From the NCBI GenBank assembly GCA_902493895.1, contig CABUQW010000061.1, positions 1-6,264 on the forward strand: a stretch of 6,264 nucleotides of DNA, written 5' to 3'. The stretch comes from an uncultured Collinsella sp. (lineage in GTDB: Bacteria > Actinomycetota > Coriobacteriia > Coriobacteriales > Coriobacteriaceae). Shown here piece after piece: positions 1 to 6,026 of the stretch; within the stretch, counting starts at the first letter, position 1; every line of letters starts with the position of its first letter. Both the position numbers and the translations under genes were made by a program. The notes under the pieces were generated by a model, which was given only the letters and a program-made list of their open reading frames with translations, was not told the DNA's origin and did no database searches.

Positions 1-76
1 GGTAGCCCGTACCAGATTCGAACTGGTGATCTCCGCCTTGAGAGGGCGGCGTCCTAAACCGCTAGACGAACGGGCC
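1..76 (-). tRNA. tRNA-Glu (anticodon CUC), terminal A of CCA cut off by the window edge
   Basis: Read on the minus strand, the sequence folds as a full cloverleaf. The acceptor arm is GGCCCGT with ACGGGCT, the D arm starts TCTAGCGG, and the anticodon stem CCGCC/GGCGG holds the loop CTCTCAA. The T arm is ACCAG-TTCGAAT-CTGGT. The anticodon CUC reads GAG, so this is glutamate; the D arm and the GCCGCCC anticodon region resemble known bacterial tRNA-Glu. Base 76 is G1, base 3 is A73, and bases 2-1 are CC, so the CCA end appears to be gene-encoded with its last A outside the window. The first acceptor pair is a G1-U72 wobble. The gene lies about 130 bases downstream of cca in the same orientation. 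Confidence 0.96.
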
Positions 77-110
77 ACATGACATCTGCACTGCCGTGCT
101 GCGAGAAAAT

Positions 111-139
111 ATATTACGGGACAAAAAACGTCAGCGCAA
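111..139 (-). promoter_or_regulatory. Possible promoter of the tRNA-Glu gene
   Basis: On the minus strand a -35-like TTGCGC (139-134) and a -10-like TAATAT (116-111) are separated by 17 bases. This would start transcription near base 104, about 28 bases before the tRNA. An overlapping alternative is CTGACG with TATTTT, also 17 bases apart. Neither pair is a strong match, so the AT-rich region is credible as a promoter but the exact hexamers are not settled. Confidence 0.3.
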
Positions 140-140
140 G

Positions 141-173
141 AAGAAATTCCAAATTGCCGAAAAATTGTCGGCA
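141..173 (-). terminator. Terminator-like hairpin after cca
   Basis: On the minus strand TGCCGA (173-168) pairs with TCGGCA (160-155) around a 7-base loop. An interrupted T-rich tail (ATTTGGAATTTC) follows. It begins about 30 bases past the cca stop codon and sits before the likely tRNA promoter, as expected for the end of the cca transcript. The six-pair stem and broken T tract make it weaker than the two terminators behind the kinase genes. Confidence 0.45.
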
Positions 174-203
174 GGTTATGGAACACGCAGGTAAAATGGG
201 TAG

Positions 204-1598
204 CTAATTCAAGTTGAGATGAACCAAAAGAGCTTCGCGCTCGTTGGGGATGTTGTCCTCGATAACGGCATCGAGGACAGCGTTGAGTAGTTGGCCTAGC
301 TCAGGCCCCGGCTTCACACCGGCACGGATCAGGTCGCCGCCGTTGATGGCGAGCATCTTGAGCGTATAGGGCTCCCCCGCCTTCAGCAGCTCGTGCGCCA
401 TCGCGCGCATCTCCTCAATCGTCTCAACGTAATAGAAGCACGACGGGGCCTTGCCGAGCGTGTCGGCACGCTTAAGATCCATGAGCTCGTCCATCAAACG
501 CGGCGTGTCGACGCCCTCGCCCGAAAGCGCGCGCATCATATTGAGCAGGCAGGAGCGCTCGGGGCGCAGCGGCTTGTCGTGATATTTGATGAGCAGGCAC
601 ACGTCGCGCACCAGGTCGTGCGAGAGCGCCAGGCGATCCATAATGACGCGCGCTTTCTTGGCGCCGAGCTCGGGATGACCGTAGAAGTGTCCGCTGCCGG
701 CGTGATCGACCGTGAAACAATCGGGCTTGGACACATCGTGCAAAAACGCCGCCCACATAAGGCTCGACGAGGGCGCGACGCCGTCGCACAGCGCAAGCTC
801 CCCTGCCACCGTCAGCACACGGGCGATATGCTCGTAAACGTTAAACGCATGATAGACACTTCGCTGATCAAAGCCGCGACCCGCTGCCAGCTCAGGCACA
901 GAGGCACAGATGAGCTCGGGGTAGCGCAGCATCGCGTCTCCCCCATGACCGGTCGAAAGAATGCCCTCAAGCTCAATACCCACACGCTCGCGCGCCACGG
1001 CGTCGAGCAGCGGCGCGCACTCGGCAAGCGCGCGCTTAGTCTCGGGCTCAATCATAAAGTCCAGGCGGCAGGCAAAGCGCACCGCACGCAACATGCGCAG
1101 GGCGTCCTCGTTAAAGCGACGCTTGGGATCGCCGACAGCGCGAATCAGCTTGCGCTCCAAGTCACCCTGGCCGTCGTAGCGGTCGACAAGCCCGCGCTCG
1201 GGATGCCATGCCATAGCGTTGACGGTAAAGTCGCGGCGCGCCAGATCGTCCTCGAGCGAGGCGGCACGCTCCACACTCTGGGGATGGCGACCATCGGTGT
1301 AAAAGCCATCCAGACGGTACGTGGTGACCTCGATACGCTCGCAATCGGAAATAGCCGTGATTCCGCCAAATTTAATGCCCGACTCCACGACCGCGATACC
1401 AGCGGCCTCGAGCGCCACCTTGGACTCCTGCCACAGGCCGCTACAGCACATATCAACATCGTGGCTGGGGCAACCCATCAGGGCGTCGCGCACCCAACCG
1501 CCCACGTACCAAGCCTCAAGACCAGCCGCCTCAAGCGCGCGCAGGACGCGCAGGGACGCATCGGACGGTTGAGTACCGTTGAGCGAAACATTGCACAT
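204..1598 (-). CDS. cca: Class II tRNA nucleotidyltransferase with HD domain (CCA-adding/repair enzyme)
   Basis: Adds or repairs the 3' CCA of tRNAs from CTP and ATP in the cytoplasm. The 464-residue protein shows the class II poly(A) polymerase-type head: GGWVRD at 33-38, catalytic aspartates D47 and D49 in DVD, and RRDFTVNAMA at 121-130. DRYDGQGDL (139-147) and the NEDALRMLRAVRFA helix (163-176) follow. An HD domain follows, with FLHD at 285-288 and YHDKP at 339-343, and the NGGDL...PGPELG tail (419-435) is typical of HD-bearing bacterial enzymes. The usual FGT motif reads KFGGIT. The start is ATG at 1598 because AGGAGG lies 8 bases upstream; a GTG at 1616 would put the start on the upstream side of that site. 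Activity on CC rather than full CCA cannot be excluded from sequence alone. The 195-base region before it shows no convincing promoter beyond the preceding terminator. Confidence 0.93.
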   Translation of the reverse strand: MCNVSLNGTQPSDASLRVLRALEAAGLEAWYVGGWVRDALMGCPSHDVDMCCSGLWQESKVALEAAGIAVVESGIKFGGITAISDCERIEVTTYRLDGFYTDGRHPQSVERAASLEDDLARRDFTVNAMAWHPERGLVDRYDGQGDLERKLIRAVGDPKRRFNEDALRMLRAVRFACRLDFMIEPETKRALAECAPLLDAVARERVGIELEGILSTGHGGDAMLRYPELICASVPELAAGRGFDQRSVYHAFNVYEHIARVLTVAGELALCDGVAPSSSLMWAAFLHDVSKPDCFTVDHAGSGHFYGHPELGAKKARVIMDRLALSHDLVRDVCLLIKYHDKPLRPERSCLLNMMRALSGEGVDTPRLMDELMDLKRADTLGKAPSCFYYVETIEEMRAMAHELLKAGEPYTLKMLAINGGDLIRAGVKPGPELGQLLNAVLDAVIEDNIPNEREALLVHLNLN

Positions 1599-1606
1599 GC
1601 CTATGG

Positions 1607-1612
1607 CCTCCT
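1607..1612 (-). promoter_or_regulatory. Shine-Dalgarno of cca that decides its start
   Basis: A perfect AGGAGG on the minus strand ends 8 bases before the ATG at 1598. It lies inside what would be coding sequence if the GTG at 1616 were used, so it supports the shorter protein. Confidence 0.85.
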
Positions 1613-1735
1613 GCACTTGTGAGCGTTAATCGATGGTTCTCAAGAAGTCTAACAAGAAACGAGAAAGCGCGCACACGCAATCGCGTCGTCGATTAGATAA
1701 AACGAGACAGCAGACGCCACATACGTTCAGCGAGC

Positions 1736-1771
1736 AAAAAACACCCGCCTCGGAGATCCAAAGCGGGTGTT
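1736..1771 (-). terminator. Intrinsic terminator after the downstream PfkB-family kinase
   Basis: On the minus strand AACACCCGC (1771-1763) pairs perfectly with GCGGGTGTT (1748-1740) around a 14-base loop, followed by a run of Ts (1741-1736). It begins 22 bases past the stop codon at 1794, a textbook rho-independent terminator position. It separates the kinase transcript from cca. Confidence 0.9.
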
Positions 1772-1793
1772 CGGCAACGATTTTTCGATGCGG

Positions 1794-2726
1794 TCAGCAG
1801 ACCTGGCGAACCTCGATGTGCTTCTTATATTCGTCCACCTTGGCAAAATCGCCCAGACCGGGGCACTCGACCACGTTGGCGCCGGTGGCCATCGAAAGAC
1901 GCAAGGCATCCTCGACTCGCTCGGGGGCGTCGTGCCACACGGACAGGAAGGCGGCCAGCGAGGAATCGCCGGCGCAGACGGTCGACAGCAGCTTGACGTC
2001 GAAGGTGCGGTTGGCAAACCAGATATGCTCGCCGTTGGAGAAGTACGCACCGGCGCCACCGAGGGTCAGCAGCACGTTCTTGGCGCCCTTGGCGTGCAGC
2101 TCGGCCATCGCGCCCTTGACGGACTCGTCGTCGCCACCGCTCACCTTAATGCCAAAGATGTCGAGCAGCTCATCGTCATTGGGCTTGATCAGCAGCGGCT
2201 CCATGGCAATGAGGTCTGCCAGCTGATGGCTCGAGATGTCGAGGACGAACTCGGCCCCCTTGGCCTTGACGCGGCGCAGGACCTCGGCCAAGAAGCCCTC
2301 GGAAGTGTTGGGAGGCAGCGAGCCGCTGATGACTAGGCAGGTCATGTCATCGAGCGAATCGATGAGCTCAAACATCTCCTGCTCGTTGGCCTCGTTGATG
2401 GCGGCACCGGCGTTGACCATGTTGTACTCGGTGTCGGGGCCGGCGTTGAGGAACACATTGACGCGCGTAATGCCGTCGGTCCACACGGGCTTGACGGGCA
2501 CGCCCAGGGCCTCGGCGCCCTTAACGATAAACTCGCCCGAGAAACCGGCGAAAAAGCCCAGGATCGTGGTGTCGACGCCGTAGTGGTCAAGCGTAAACGA
2601 GACGTTGAGGCCCTTGCCGTTGGGCGTGTAGACGGCGTTGCGGGTACGCGTGACGGTGTTGGCAGCAAGACCGTCGCAGGCGATGTTGTAGTCAATGGCG
2701 GGATTTGCAGTGAGCGTGTAAATCAT
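1794..2726 (-). CDS. pfkB: PfkB-family sugar-phosphate kinase, 1-phosphofructokinase/tagatose-6-phosphate kinase type (paralog A)
   Basis: Probable ATP-dependent kinase turning a sugar monophosphate (fructose-1-phosphate or tagatose-6-phosphate are the family's usual substrates) into a bisphosphate for glycolysis. The 310-residue length is normal for the family. It opens MIYTLTANPAID like FruK, then has NGKGLNVS (36-43), TDGITRVN (83-90), SGSLPP (134-139) and KPNDDEL (181-187). TLGGAGA (221-227) and CAGDS (251-255) follow, with D254 as the predicted catalytic base. Two motifs are odd: NGKG replaces GGKG, and CAGD replaces GAGD. The ATG at 2726 is chosen because AAAGGA sits 6 bases upstream and family proteins start at this residue; a GTG at 2741 would lie upstream of that site. 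It is a tandem paralog of the 3848-2916 gene, roughly half identical by eye, but has its own leader and terminator. The exact substrate is not determined. Confidence 0.88.
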   Translation of the reverse strand: MIYTLTANPAIDYNIACDGLAANTVTRTRNAVYTPNGKGLNVSFTLDHYGVDTTILGFFAGFSGEFIVKGAEALGVPVKPVWTDGITRVNVFLNAGPDTEYNMVNAGAAINEANEQEMFELIDSLDDMTCLVISGSLPPNTSEGFLAEVLRRVKAKGAEFVLDISSHQLADLIAMEPLLIKPNDDELLDIFGIKVSGGDDESVKGAMAELHAKGAKNVLLTLGGAGAYFSNGEHIWFANRTFDVKLLSTVCAGDSSLAAFLSVWHDAPERVEDALRLSMATGANVVECPGLGDFAKVDEYKKHIEVRQVC

Positions 2727-2732
2727 GAATGT

Positions 2733-2738
2733 TCCTTT
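2733..2738 (-). promoter_or_regulatory. Shine-Dalgarno of kinase paralog A
   Basis: AAAGGA on the minus strand lies 6 bases before the ATG at 2726. It supports that start over the GTG at 2741. Confidence 0.7.
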
Positions 2739-2760
2739 CACGAAGCAACGTGTTAATGAA

Positions 2761-2766
2761 AGTATA
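2761..2766 (-). promoter_or_regulatory. Possible -10 box for kinase paralog A
   Basis: TATACT on the minus strand matches five of six bases of the -10 consensus. It would start transcription near base 2754, leaving a leader of about 28 bases. No good -35 box lies 16-18 bases upstream. A promoter is expected here because a strong terminator (2857-2887) closes the preceding gene, but this hexamer is only a candidate. Confidence 0.3.
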
Positions 2767-2856
2767 TTCCACGCATCGGTAAAAGGCTAGGACAACTCGG
2801 TGAACGGTGTGGAAGCGATGAAGTACGGCGGGACACCTCTCCCCCCGTGGCGGAAC

Positions 2857-2887
2857 AAAAAGGCGCCCCAGCCGAAACCGGGGCGCC
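2857..2887 (-). terminator. Strong intrinsic terminator after kinase paralog B
   Basis: On the minus strand GGCGCCCC (2887-2880) pairs perfectly with GGGGCGCC (2869-2862) around a 10-base loop, followed by five Ts (2861-2857). It lies 28 bases past the stop codon at 2916. It probably ends the ptsH-ptsI-kinase transcript, so the second kinase likely needs its own promoter unless there is read-through. Confidence 0.92.
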
Positions 2888-2915
2888 GCATGCGCACGAA
2901 TATGTCGCGTTTCGA

Positions 2916-3848
2916 TTACTGACGATCGAGCTTGCGGACAGCAACGCGCTTGCTGTACTCATCGACGTGACCGAAGTCGCCGATGCCGACGGACTCGGCA
3001 ACGTTGGCGCCGGTGGCCATAGCGAGCTTCATGGCCTCCTCGACGTTGTCGCGATCCCTGTACCACTTGTGCAGGAACGCAGCGAGGGTGCAGTCGCCGG
3101 CGCAGACGGAAGAGACCAGCTTGATGTTGAACTCACGCTTGGCGTACCAGATGTCCTCGCCGTTGGAGAAGTAAGCGTCGCCGCGGCTACCACGGGTGAG
3201 CAGCACGTTCTGAACGCCAGCGTCGTGAGCCATCTTCATGGCAACGCGAACCTCGTCGTCGGTATCGACCGGCACGCCGAAGATGGCCTTCATCTCGTGA
3301 TGGTTCGGCTTGATGAGCAGCGGCTTCTTGTGAGCGAGCTCCTTGAGCTTGTCGGAGGACAGGTCCAGGACGACGTCAGCGCCACGAGCCTGAGCGTGCT
3401 CCATGACCTGAGCCAGGAAGTCGGGCGTAGCTTTGGGAGGCACGGAGCCGGAGACAATCAGGCACTCAAGATCGCCCGCGGTGTCCAAGATGTTGTAGAG
3501 CTCCTCCTGGTGCTGCGGCGTGATCGGAGCGCCGGGGTTCAGGATGCCGTACTCGTGCTGGCCATCGTTGACGTAGGTGTTGATGCGCGTGATACCGTCG
3601 GTCCAGACCGGGCGGCACAGGCAACCCAGGTTCATGACCTCCTCGACGATAAACTTGCCCGTGAAGCCGGCGAAGAAGCCGAGCGCGACGGTATCGACGC
3701 CCATCTTCTTAAAGGCGAAGGACACGTCGAGGCCCTTGCCGTTAGCCGTGTAGCTGGCCGAGCCGGTGCGGACGTTCTCGTCGGGCTCGAGCGGAGAGCT
3801 CGAAACCGTCATGTCGACAGCCGGGTTAGCGGTTAGCGTGTAGAACAT
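2916..3848 (-). CDS. pfkB: PfkB-family sugar-phosphate kinase, 1-phosphofructokinase-like (paralog B), downstream of ptsI
   Basis: Probable sugar-phosphate kinase of the same family and length (310 residues) as its neighbour. It shows MFYTLTANPAVD at the N-terminus, NGKGLDVS (36-43), TDGITRIN (83-90), SGSVPP (133-138) and KPNHHE (180-185). A nucleotide-side loop TRGSRGD (218-224) and CAGDC (249-253), with D252 as predicted catalytic base, complete the set. It shares the NGKG and CAGD oddities with paralog A. It also has Asp at position 41 where family members and paralog A have Asn, and Arg where the loop usually has Leu (TLG). These differences suggest another substrate or altered activity, which is inference. 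The ATG at 3848 follows an AGGGGGT site by 7 bases. It lies 74 bases after ptsI with no T-tailed terminator between, so it is probably cotranscribed with ptsH-ptsI. Confidence 0.87.
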   Translation of the reverse strand: MFYTLTANPAVDMTVSSSPLEPDENVRTGSASYTANGKGLDVSFAFKKMGVDTVALGFFAGFTGKFIVEEVMNLGCLCRPVWTDGITRINTYVNDGQHEYGILNPGAPITPQHQEELYNILDTAGDLECLIVSGSVPPKATPDFLAQVMEHAQARGADVVLDLSSDKLKELAHKKPLLIKPNHHEMKAIFGVPVDTDDEVRVAMKMAHDAGVQNVLLTRGSRGDAYFSNGEDIWYAKREFNIKLVSSVCAGDCTLAAFLHKWYRDRDNVEEAMKLAMATGANVAESVGIGDFGHVDEYSKRVAVRKLDRQ

Positions 3849-3849
3849 T

Positions 3850-3865
3850 TACAGTACCCCCTGTA
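3850..3865 (-). promoter_or_regulatory. Ribosome binding site of kinase paralog B, in the loop of a small hairpin
   Basis: On the minus strand TACAG (3865-3861) can pair with CTGTA (3854-3850) around the loop GGGGTA. The purine-rich Shine-Dalgarno core would then sit in the loop, just before the ATG at 3848. The five-pair stem is weak, and a regulatory role is speculative. Confidence 0.4.
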
Positions 3866-3875
3866 TATGTGAGGG

Positions 3876-3905
3876 CCGCGTGGCCGGCCCATTCCAACCA
3901 CGCGG
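3876..3905 (-). other. Hairpin between ptsI and kinase paralog B
   Basis: CCGCGTGG (3905-3898 on the minus strand) pairs perfectly with CCACGCGG (3883-3876) around a 14-base loop, 17 bases past the ptsI stop. No T run follows, so it is not a standard intrinsic terminator. It could mark an RNA processing or 3'-end stabilising element that sets kinase levels relative to Enzyme I. This role is inference. Confidence 0.5.
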
Positions 3906-3922
3906 GTACCTCTGATACCAAA

Positions 3923-5632
3923 TTAGCGAGCTGCGGACTCGAGCAGTGCCTTGACCTCGGCGGCGGTGTTGCAGGCGAGCGCCTTCTCGGCGAGCTCGTC
4001 GCACTCGGCCTTGGTCCACTGGCTGATGGTCTTGCGGGCGCGCAGGATCGACGGAGCGCTCATCGAGAACTCCTCCAGGCCCCAGCTGATCAGCAGCGGC
4101 TCGAGCAGCGGATCGGCAGCGGCCTCGCCGCACATACCGACCATGATGCCGGCCTTCACGCCGCTCTCGATGATGTTCTTAAGCGAGCGGAGCACGGCGG
4201 GATAGTACACCTGGTACAGGTTGGAGATGGTGTCGTTGCCACGGTCGGCGCACATGGTGTAGCCGATCAGGTCGTTGGTGCCGATGGAGAAGAAGTCGGC
4301 GACCTCGGCCAGACGGTCAGCGAGCAGCGAAGCGGCGGGCGTCTCGACCATGATGCCGACCTCGATGTTCTCGTTGAACTTGCGACCCTCTTCGGTCAGC
4401 TCGGCCTTGCACTGCTCGACGAGCTCCTTGACAGCCAAGACCTCCTCGACGCAGGTGACGAGCGGGATCATGATCTTGACGTCACCGAAGGCGCTAGCGC
4501 GCAGCAGAGCGCGGAGCTGGACCTTGTACTGGTCGGGATTGGCCAGGCAGTAACGCACGGCACGGAAGCCCATGAAGGGGTTGTCTTCCTTGACCATGTG
4601 CAGATACGGAATCTCCTTGTCGCCACCCACATCGAGCGTGCGGATGATGACCGGAGCACCCTTGAGCGCGCTGGCGACCTTACGGTAGGCGTTGAACTGC
4701 TCCTCCTCGGAAGGAAGCTCAGCAGAGTCCATGAACAGGAACTCAGAGCGGAACAGACCGATGGCCTCGGCGTCGTGATCGAGCGCGTTGGGCACGTCAT
4801 CGGGGTTACCGATGTTGCAGGCGATGATCTTCTTGATGCCATCGGCAGTCACGGACGGCTTGCCACGGAAGGCCTCGAGGGCTGCCTTCTCGGCAGCGAA
4901 GGCCTCGGCCTTGGCGGTGTAGGCAGCGAGCGTCTCCTCGTCGGGATCGGCCTCAACGATACCCTTGCCACCGTCGACGACAACAGTCATACCGTTGCGC
5001 AGAGCGGTGCAGCTGTTGGAAACCGAAAGGACAGCCGGGATCTCGAGGGCGCGCGCAATGATCGCGGAGTGCGACGTGCGGCCACCGGTCTCGGTGACGA
5101 TACCGGCAACGTGGGCCTTATCGATCGTGGCGGTCATGGACGGCGTGAGGTCGTGCACGACAACGACAGTGTTCTCGGGCAGGACGGAGAGGTCGACGAC
5201 CTCCTTGCCCAGCAGCTCAGCCAGAATACCGGTGCGGATGTCGGCGATGTCGGCCGCACGCAGACGGAACATCTCGTCGTCCATGGACAGGAACATGTTC
5301 TCGAACATGGTCGAGGTGTCCATGAGCGCCTGCTCGGCGCAGGTACCGCCGTCAATGGCGGCGTTGATGGCGTCGGTCATCCCCGGGTCCTGAGCCAGGA
5401 CAATGTGTCCGCTCATGATCTCGGCCTCGGCCTCGCCCACCGTCTCCTTCATGTGGTCGGCCTGAGCCTGGGTCTTCTCGCAGAAGACCGAAAGAGCGGA
5501 CTGATAGCGCTCCTTCTCTGCTGCCGAATCAGCAACCTCGTGCGGCTCAAACGTCAAGTCGGGATCGACGGCGACCATGACGGTGCCGATACCGATGCCC
5601 TCGGAAGCGTTGACTCCCTGATACATTCCCAT
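3923..5632 (-). CDS. ptsI: PTS Enzyme I (phosphoenolpyruvate-protein phosphotransferase)
   Basis: Cytoplasmic first enzyme of the phosphotransferase system: autophosphorylates on a histidine from PEP and passes the phosphate to HPr. The 569-residue length is normal. GVNASEGIGIG near the N-terminus matches the family start. GGRTSHSAIIAR carries the active-site His188, at nearly the same position as E. coli His189. The PEP-binding barrel has FRSEFLFMD (R295), RTLDVGGDKE (R331), NPFMGFRAVR and GIMVETPAA (E430). It continues with SIGTNDLIGYT (N453, D454), GMCGE (C501) and EEFSMSA. The usual DLTQYT reads DLIGYT. Start choice: ATG 5632 has GGAG 6 bases upstream; ATG 5626, two codons later, aligns better with the E. 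coli N-terminus and is nearly as likely. A TTG start at 5680 is rejected. It lies 127 bases after ptsH. Confidence 0.97.
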   Translation of the reverse strand: MGMYQGVNASEGIGIGTVMVAVDPDLTFEPHEVADSAAEKERYQSALSVFCEKTQAQADHMKETVGEAEAEIMSGHIVLAQDPGMTDAINAAIDGGTCAEQALMDTSTMFENMFLSMDDEMFRLRAADIADIRTGILAELLGKEVVDLSVLPENTVVVVHDLTPSMTATIDKAHVAGIVTETGGRTSHSAIIARALEIPAVLSVSNSCTALRNGMTVVVDGGKGIVEADPDEETLAAYTAKAEAFAAEKAALEAFRGKPSVTADGIKKIIACNIGNPDDVPNALDHDAEAIGLFRSEFLFMDSAELPSEEEQFNAYRKVASALKGAPVIIRTLDVGGDKEIPYLHMVKEDNPFMGFRAVRYCLANPDQYKVQLRALLRASAFGDVKIMIPLVTCVEEVLAVKELVEQCKAELTEEGRKFNENIEVGIMVETPAASLLADRLAEVADFFSIGTNDLIGYTMCADRGNDTISNLYQVYYPAVLRSLKNIIESGVKAGIMVGMCGEAAADPLLEPLLISWGLEEFSMSAPSILRARKTISQWTKAECDELAEKALACNTAAEVKALLESAAR

Positions 5633-5643
5633 TCCTCTCTCCG

Positions 5644-5679
5644 TGTCATGTGATAAAGCGTTTTGCCATATCCATGACA
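5644..5679 (-). other. Hairpin abutting the ptsI ribosome binding site
   Basis: On the minus strand TGTCATG (5679-5673) pairs perfectly with CATGACA (5650-5644). Inside, GATA and TATC add four pairs after a one-base bulge. The stem ends one base before the GGAG core (5642-5639) used by ptsI, so it could influence ribosome access or protect the processed ptsI message. Confidence 0.5.
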
Positions 5680-5714
5680 AAAGAGCGCAGCTACCTTACA
5701 ACAGGTCACTGCGC
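5676..5714 (-). terminator. Attenuator-like hairpin between ptsH and ptsI
   Basis: On the minus strand GCGCAG (5714-5709) pairs with CTGCGC (5690-5685). An inner ACC/GGT helix lies beyond a 2x2 internal loop, and TCTTTTG follows. The stem is decent but the T run has only four in a row, so a leaky terminator is more plausible than a full stop, since ptsI and ptsH are normally cotranscribed. Leakiness would leave HPr more abundant than Enzyme I. Confidence 0.45.
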
Positions 5715-5759
5715 CCCCAAATATGAACTTAGTTGTTCAACATGCGACCCGTTTGAGTT

Positions 5760-6023
5760 CTACTCGCCAAGACCGCTCTTGATGAGCTCGATGGCAGCAG
5801 CCAGAGCCTCGGCCTCGTCAGCGCCGTCGCACTTGACCTCGACCTCGGTACCGCAGGGGATACCAGCAGCCATGAGTGCCATCGGGGACTTGCCGTTGAC
5901 CTCCTTCTCGGGGGTGACGACCGTCACGTCACAGGCGTACTTGCCCATGGTGGAGGCGAAGAGGCCGGCCGGACGCATGTGAAGACCCTGCGGATTGACG
6001 AGGGTAGCCTTCTCAGAAACCAT
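5760..6023 (-). CDS. ptsH: Phosphocarrier protein HPr
   Basis: Small cytoplasmic phosphocarrier of the PEP:sugar phosphotransferase system; receives phosphate from Enzyme I on His15 and gives it to sugar-specific Enzyme II proteins. The 87-residue protein has the active-site segment NPQGLHMRPAG with His15 and Arg17 in the standard places. A second conserved segment, GKSPMALMAAGI, has Ser46 at the position phosphorylated by HPr kinase in Gram-positive bacteria, with Met48 and Met51 as in Bacillus HPr. Pro47 after the serine is unlike the Bacillus sequence as I recall it. Whether HPr kinase or a CcpA-like partner exists cannot be seen here. The ATG at 6023 follows an excellent AAGGAG site by 7 bases. 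It is the first gene of the ptsH-ptsI-kinase cluster and has a structured leader that may control its translation. Confidence 0.98.
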   Translation of the reverse strand: MVSEKATLVNPQGLHMRPAGLFASTMGKYACDVTVVTPEKEVNGKSPMALMAAGIPCGTEVEVKCDGADEAEALAAAIELIKSGLGE

Positions 6024-6026
6024 AAT

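Noticed and set aside
393..1622. 409-codon open frame on the plus strand opposite cca
   Set aside because: The protein is rich in His, Arg and Ala without any domain, and the minus-strand gene has every motif of a tRNA nucleotidyltransferase.
1633..2226. 197-codon plus-strand frame beginning in the gap between cca and kinase paralog A
   Set aside because: It runs through the kinase terminator and deep into the kinase gene, and its product is Ser/Thr-rich and low-complexity. It has no credible ribosome binding site context.
2847..3836. 329-codon open frame on the plus strand opposite kinase paralog B
   Set aside because: It is the mirror of a clear PfkB-family gene, starts inside that gene's terminator, and its protein shows no family features.
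3869..5653. 594-codon open frame on the plus strand opposite ptsI
   Set aside because: ptsI on the minus strand matches a whole conserved family with all catalytic residues. The opposite frame is low-complexity, rich in Asp, Gly, Val and Leu, and has no recognisable domain. Long antisense frames are expected in high-GC coding DNA.
5633..5680. N-terminal extension of Enzyme I from a TTG at 5680
   Set aside because: The extra residues do not belong to the family, the TTG has no Shine-Dalgarno, and the extension would cover the hairpin and the GGAG site that serve the ATG starts at 5632 or 5626.
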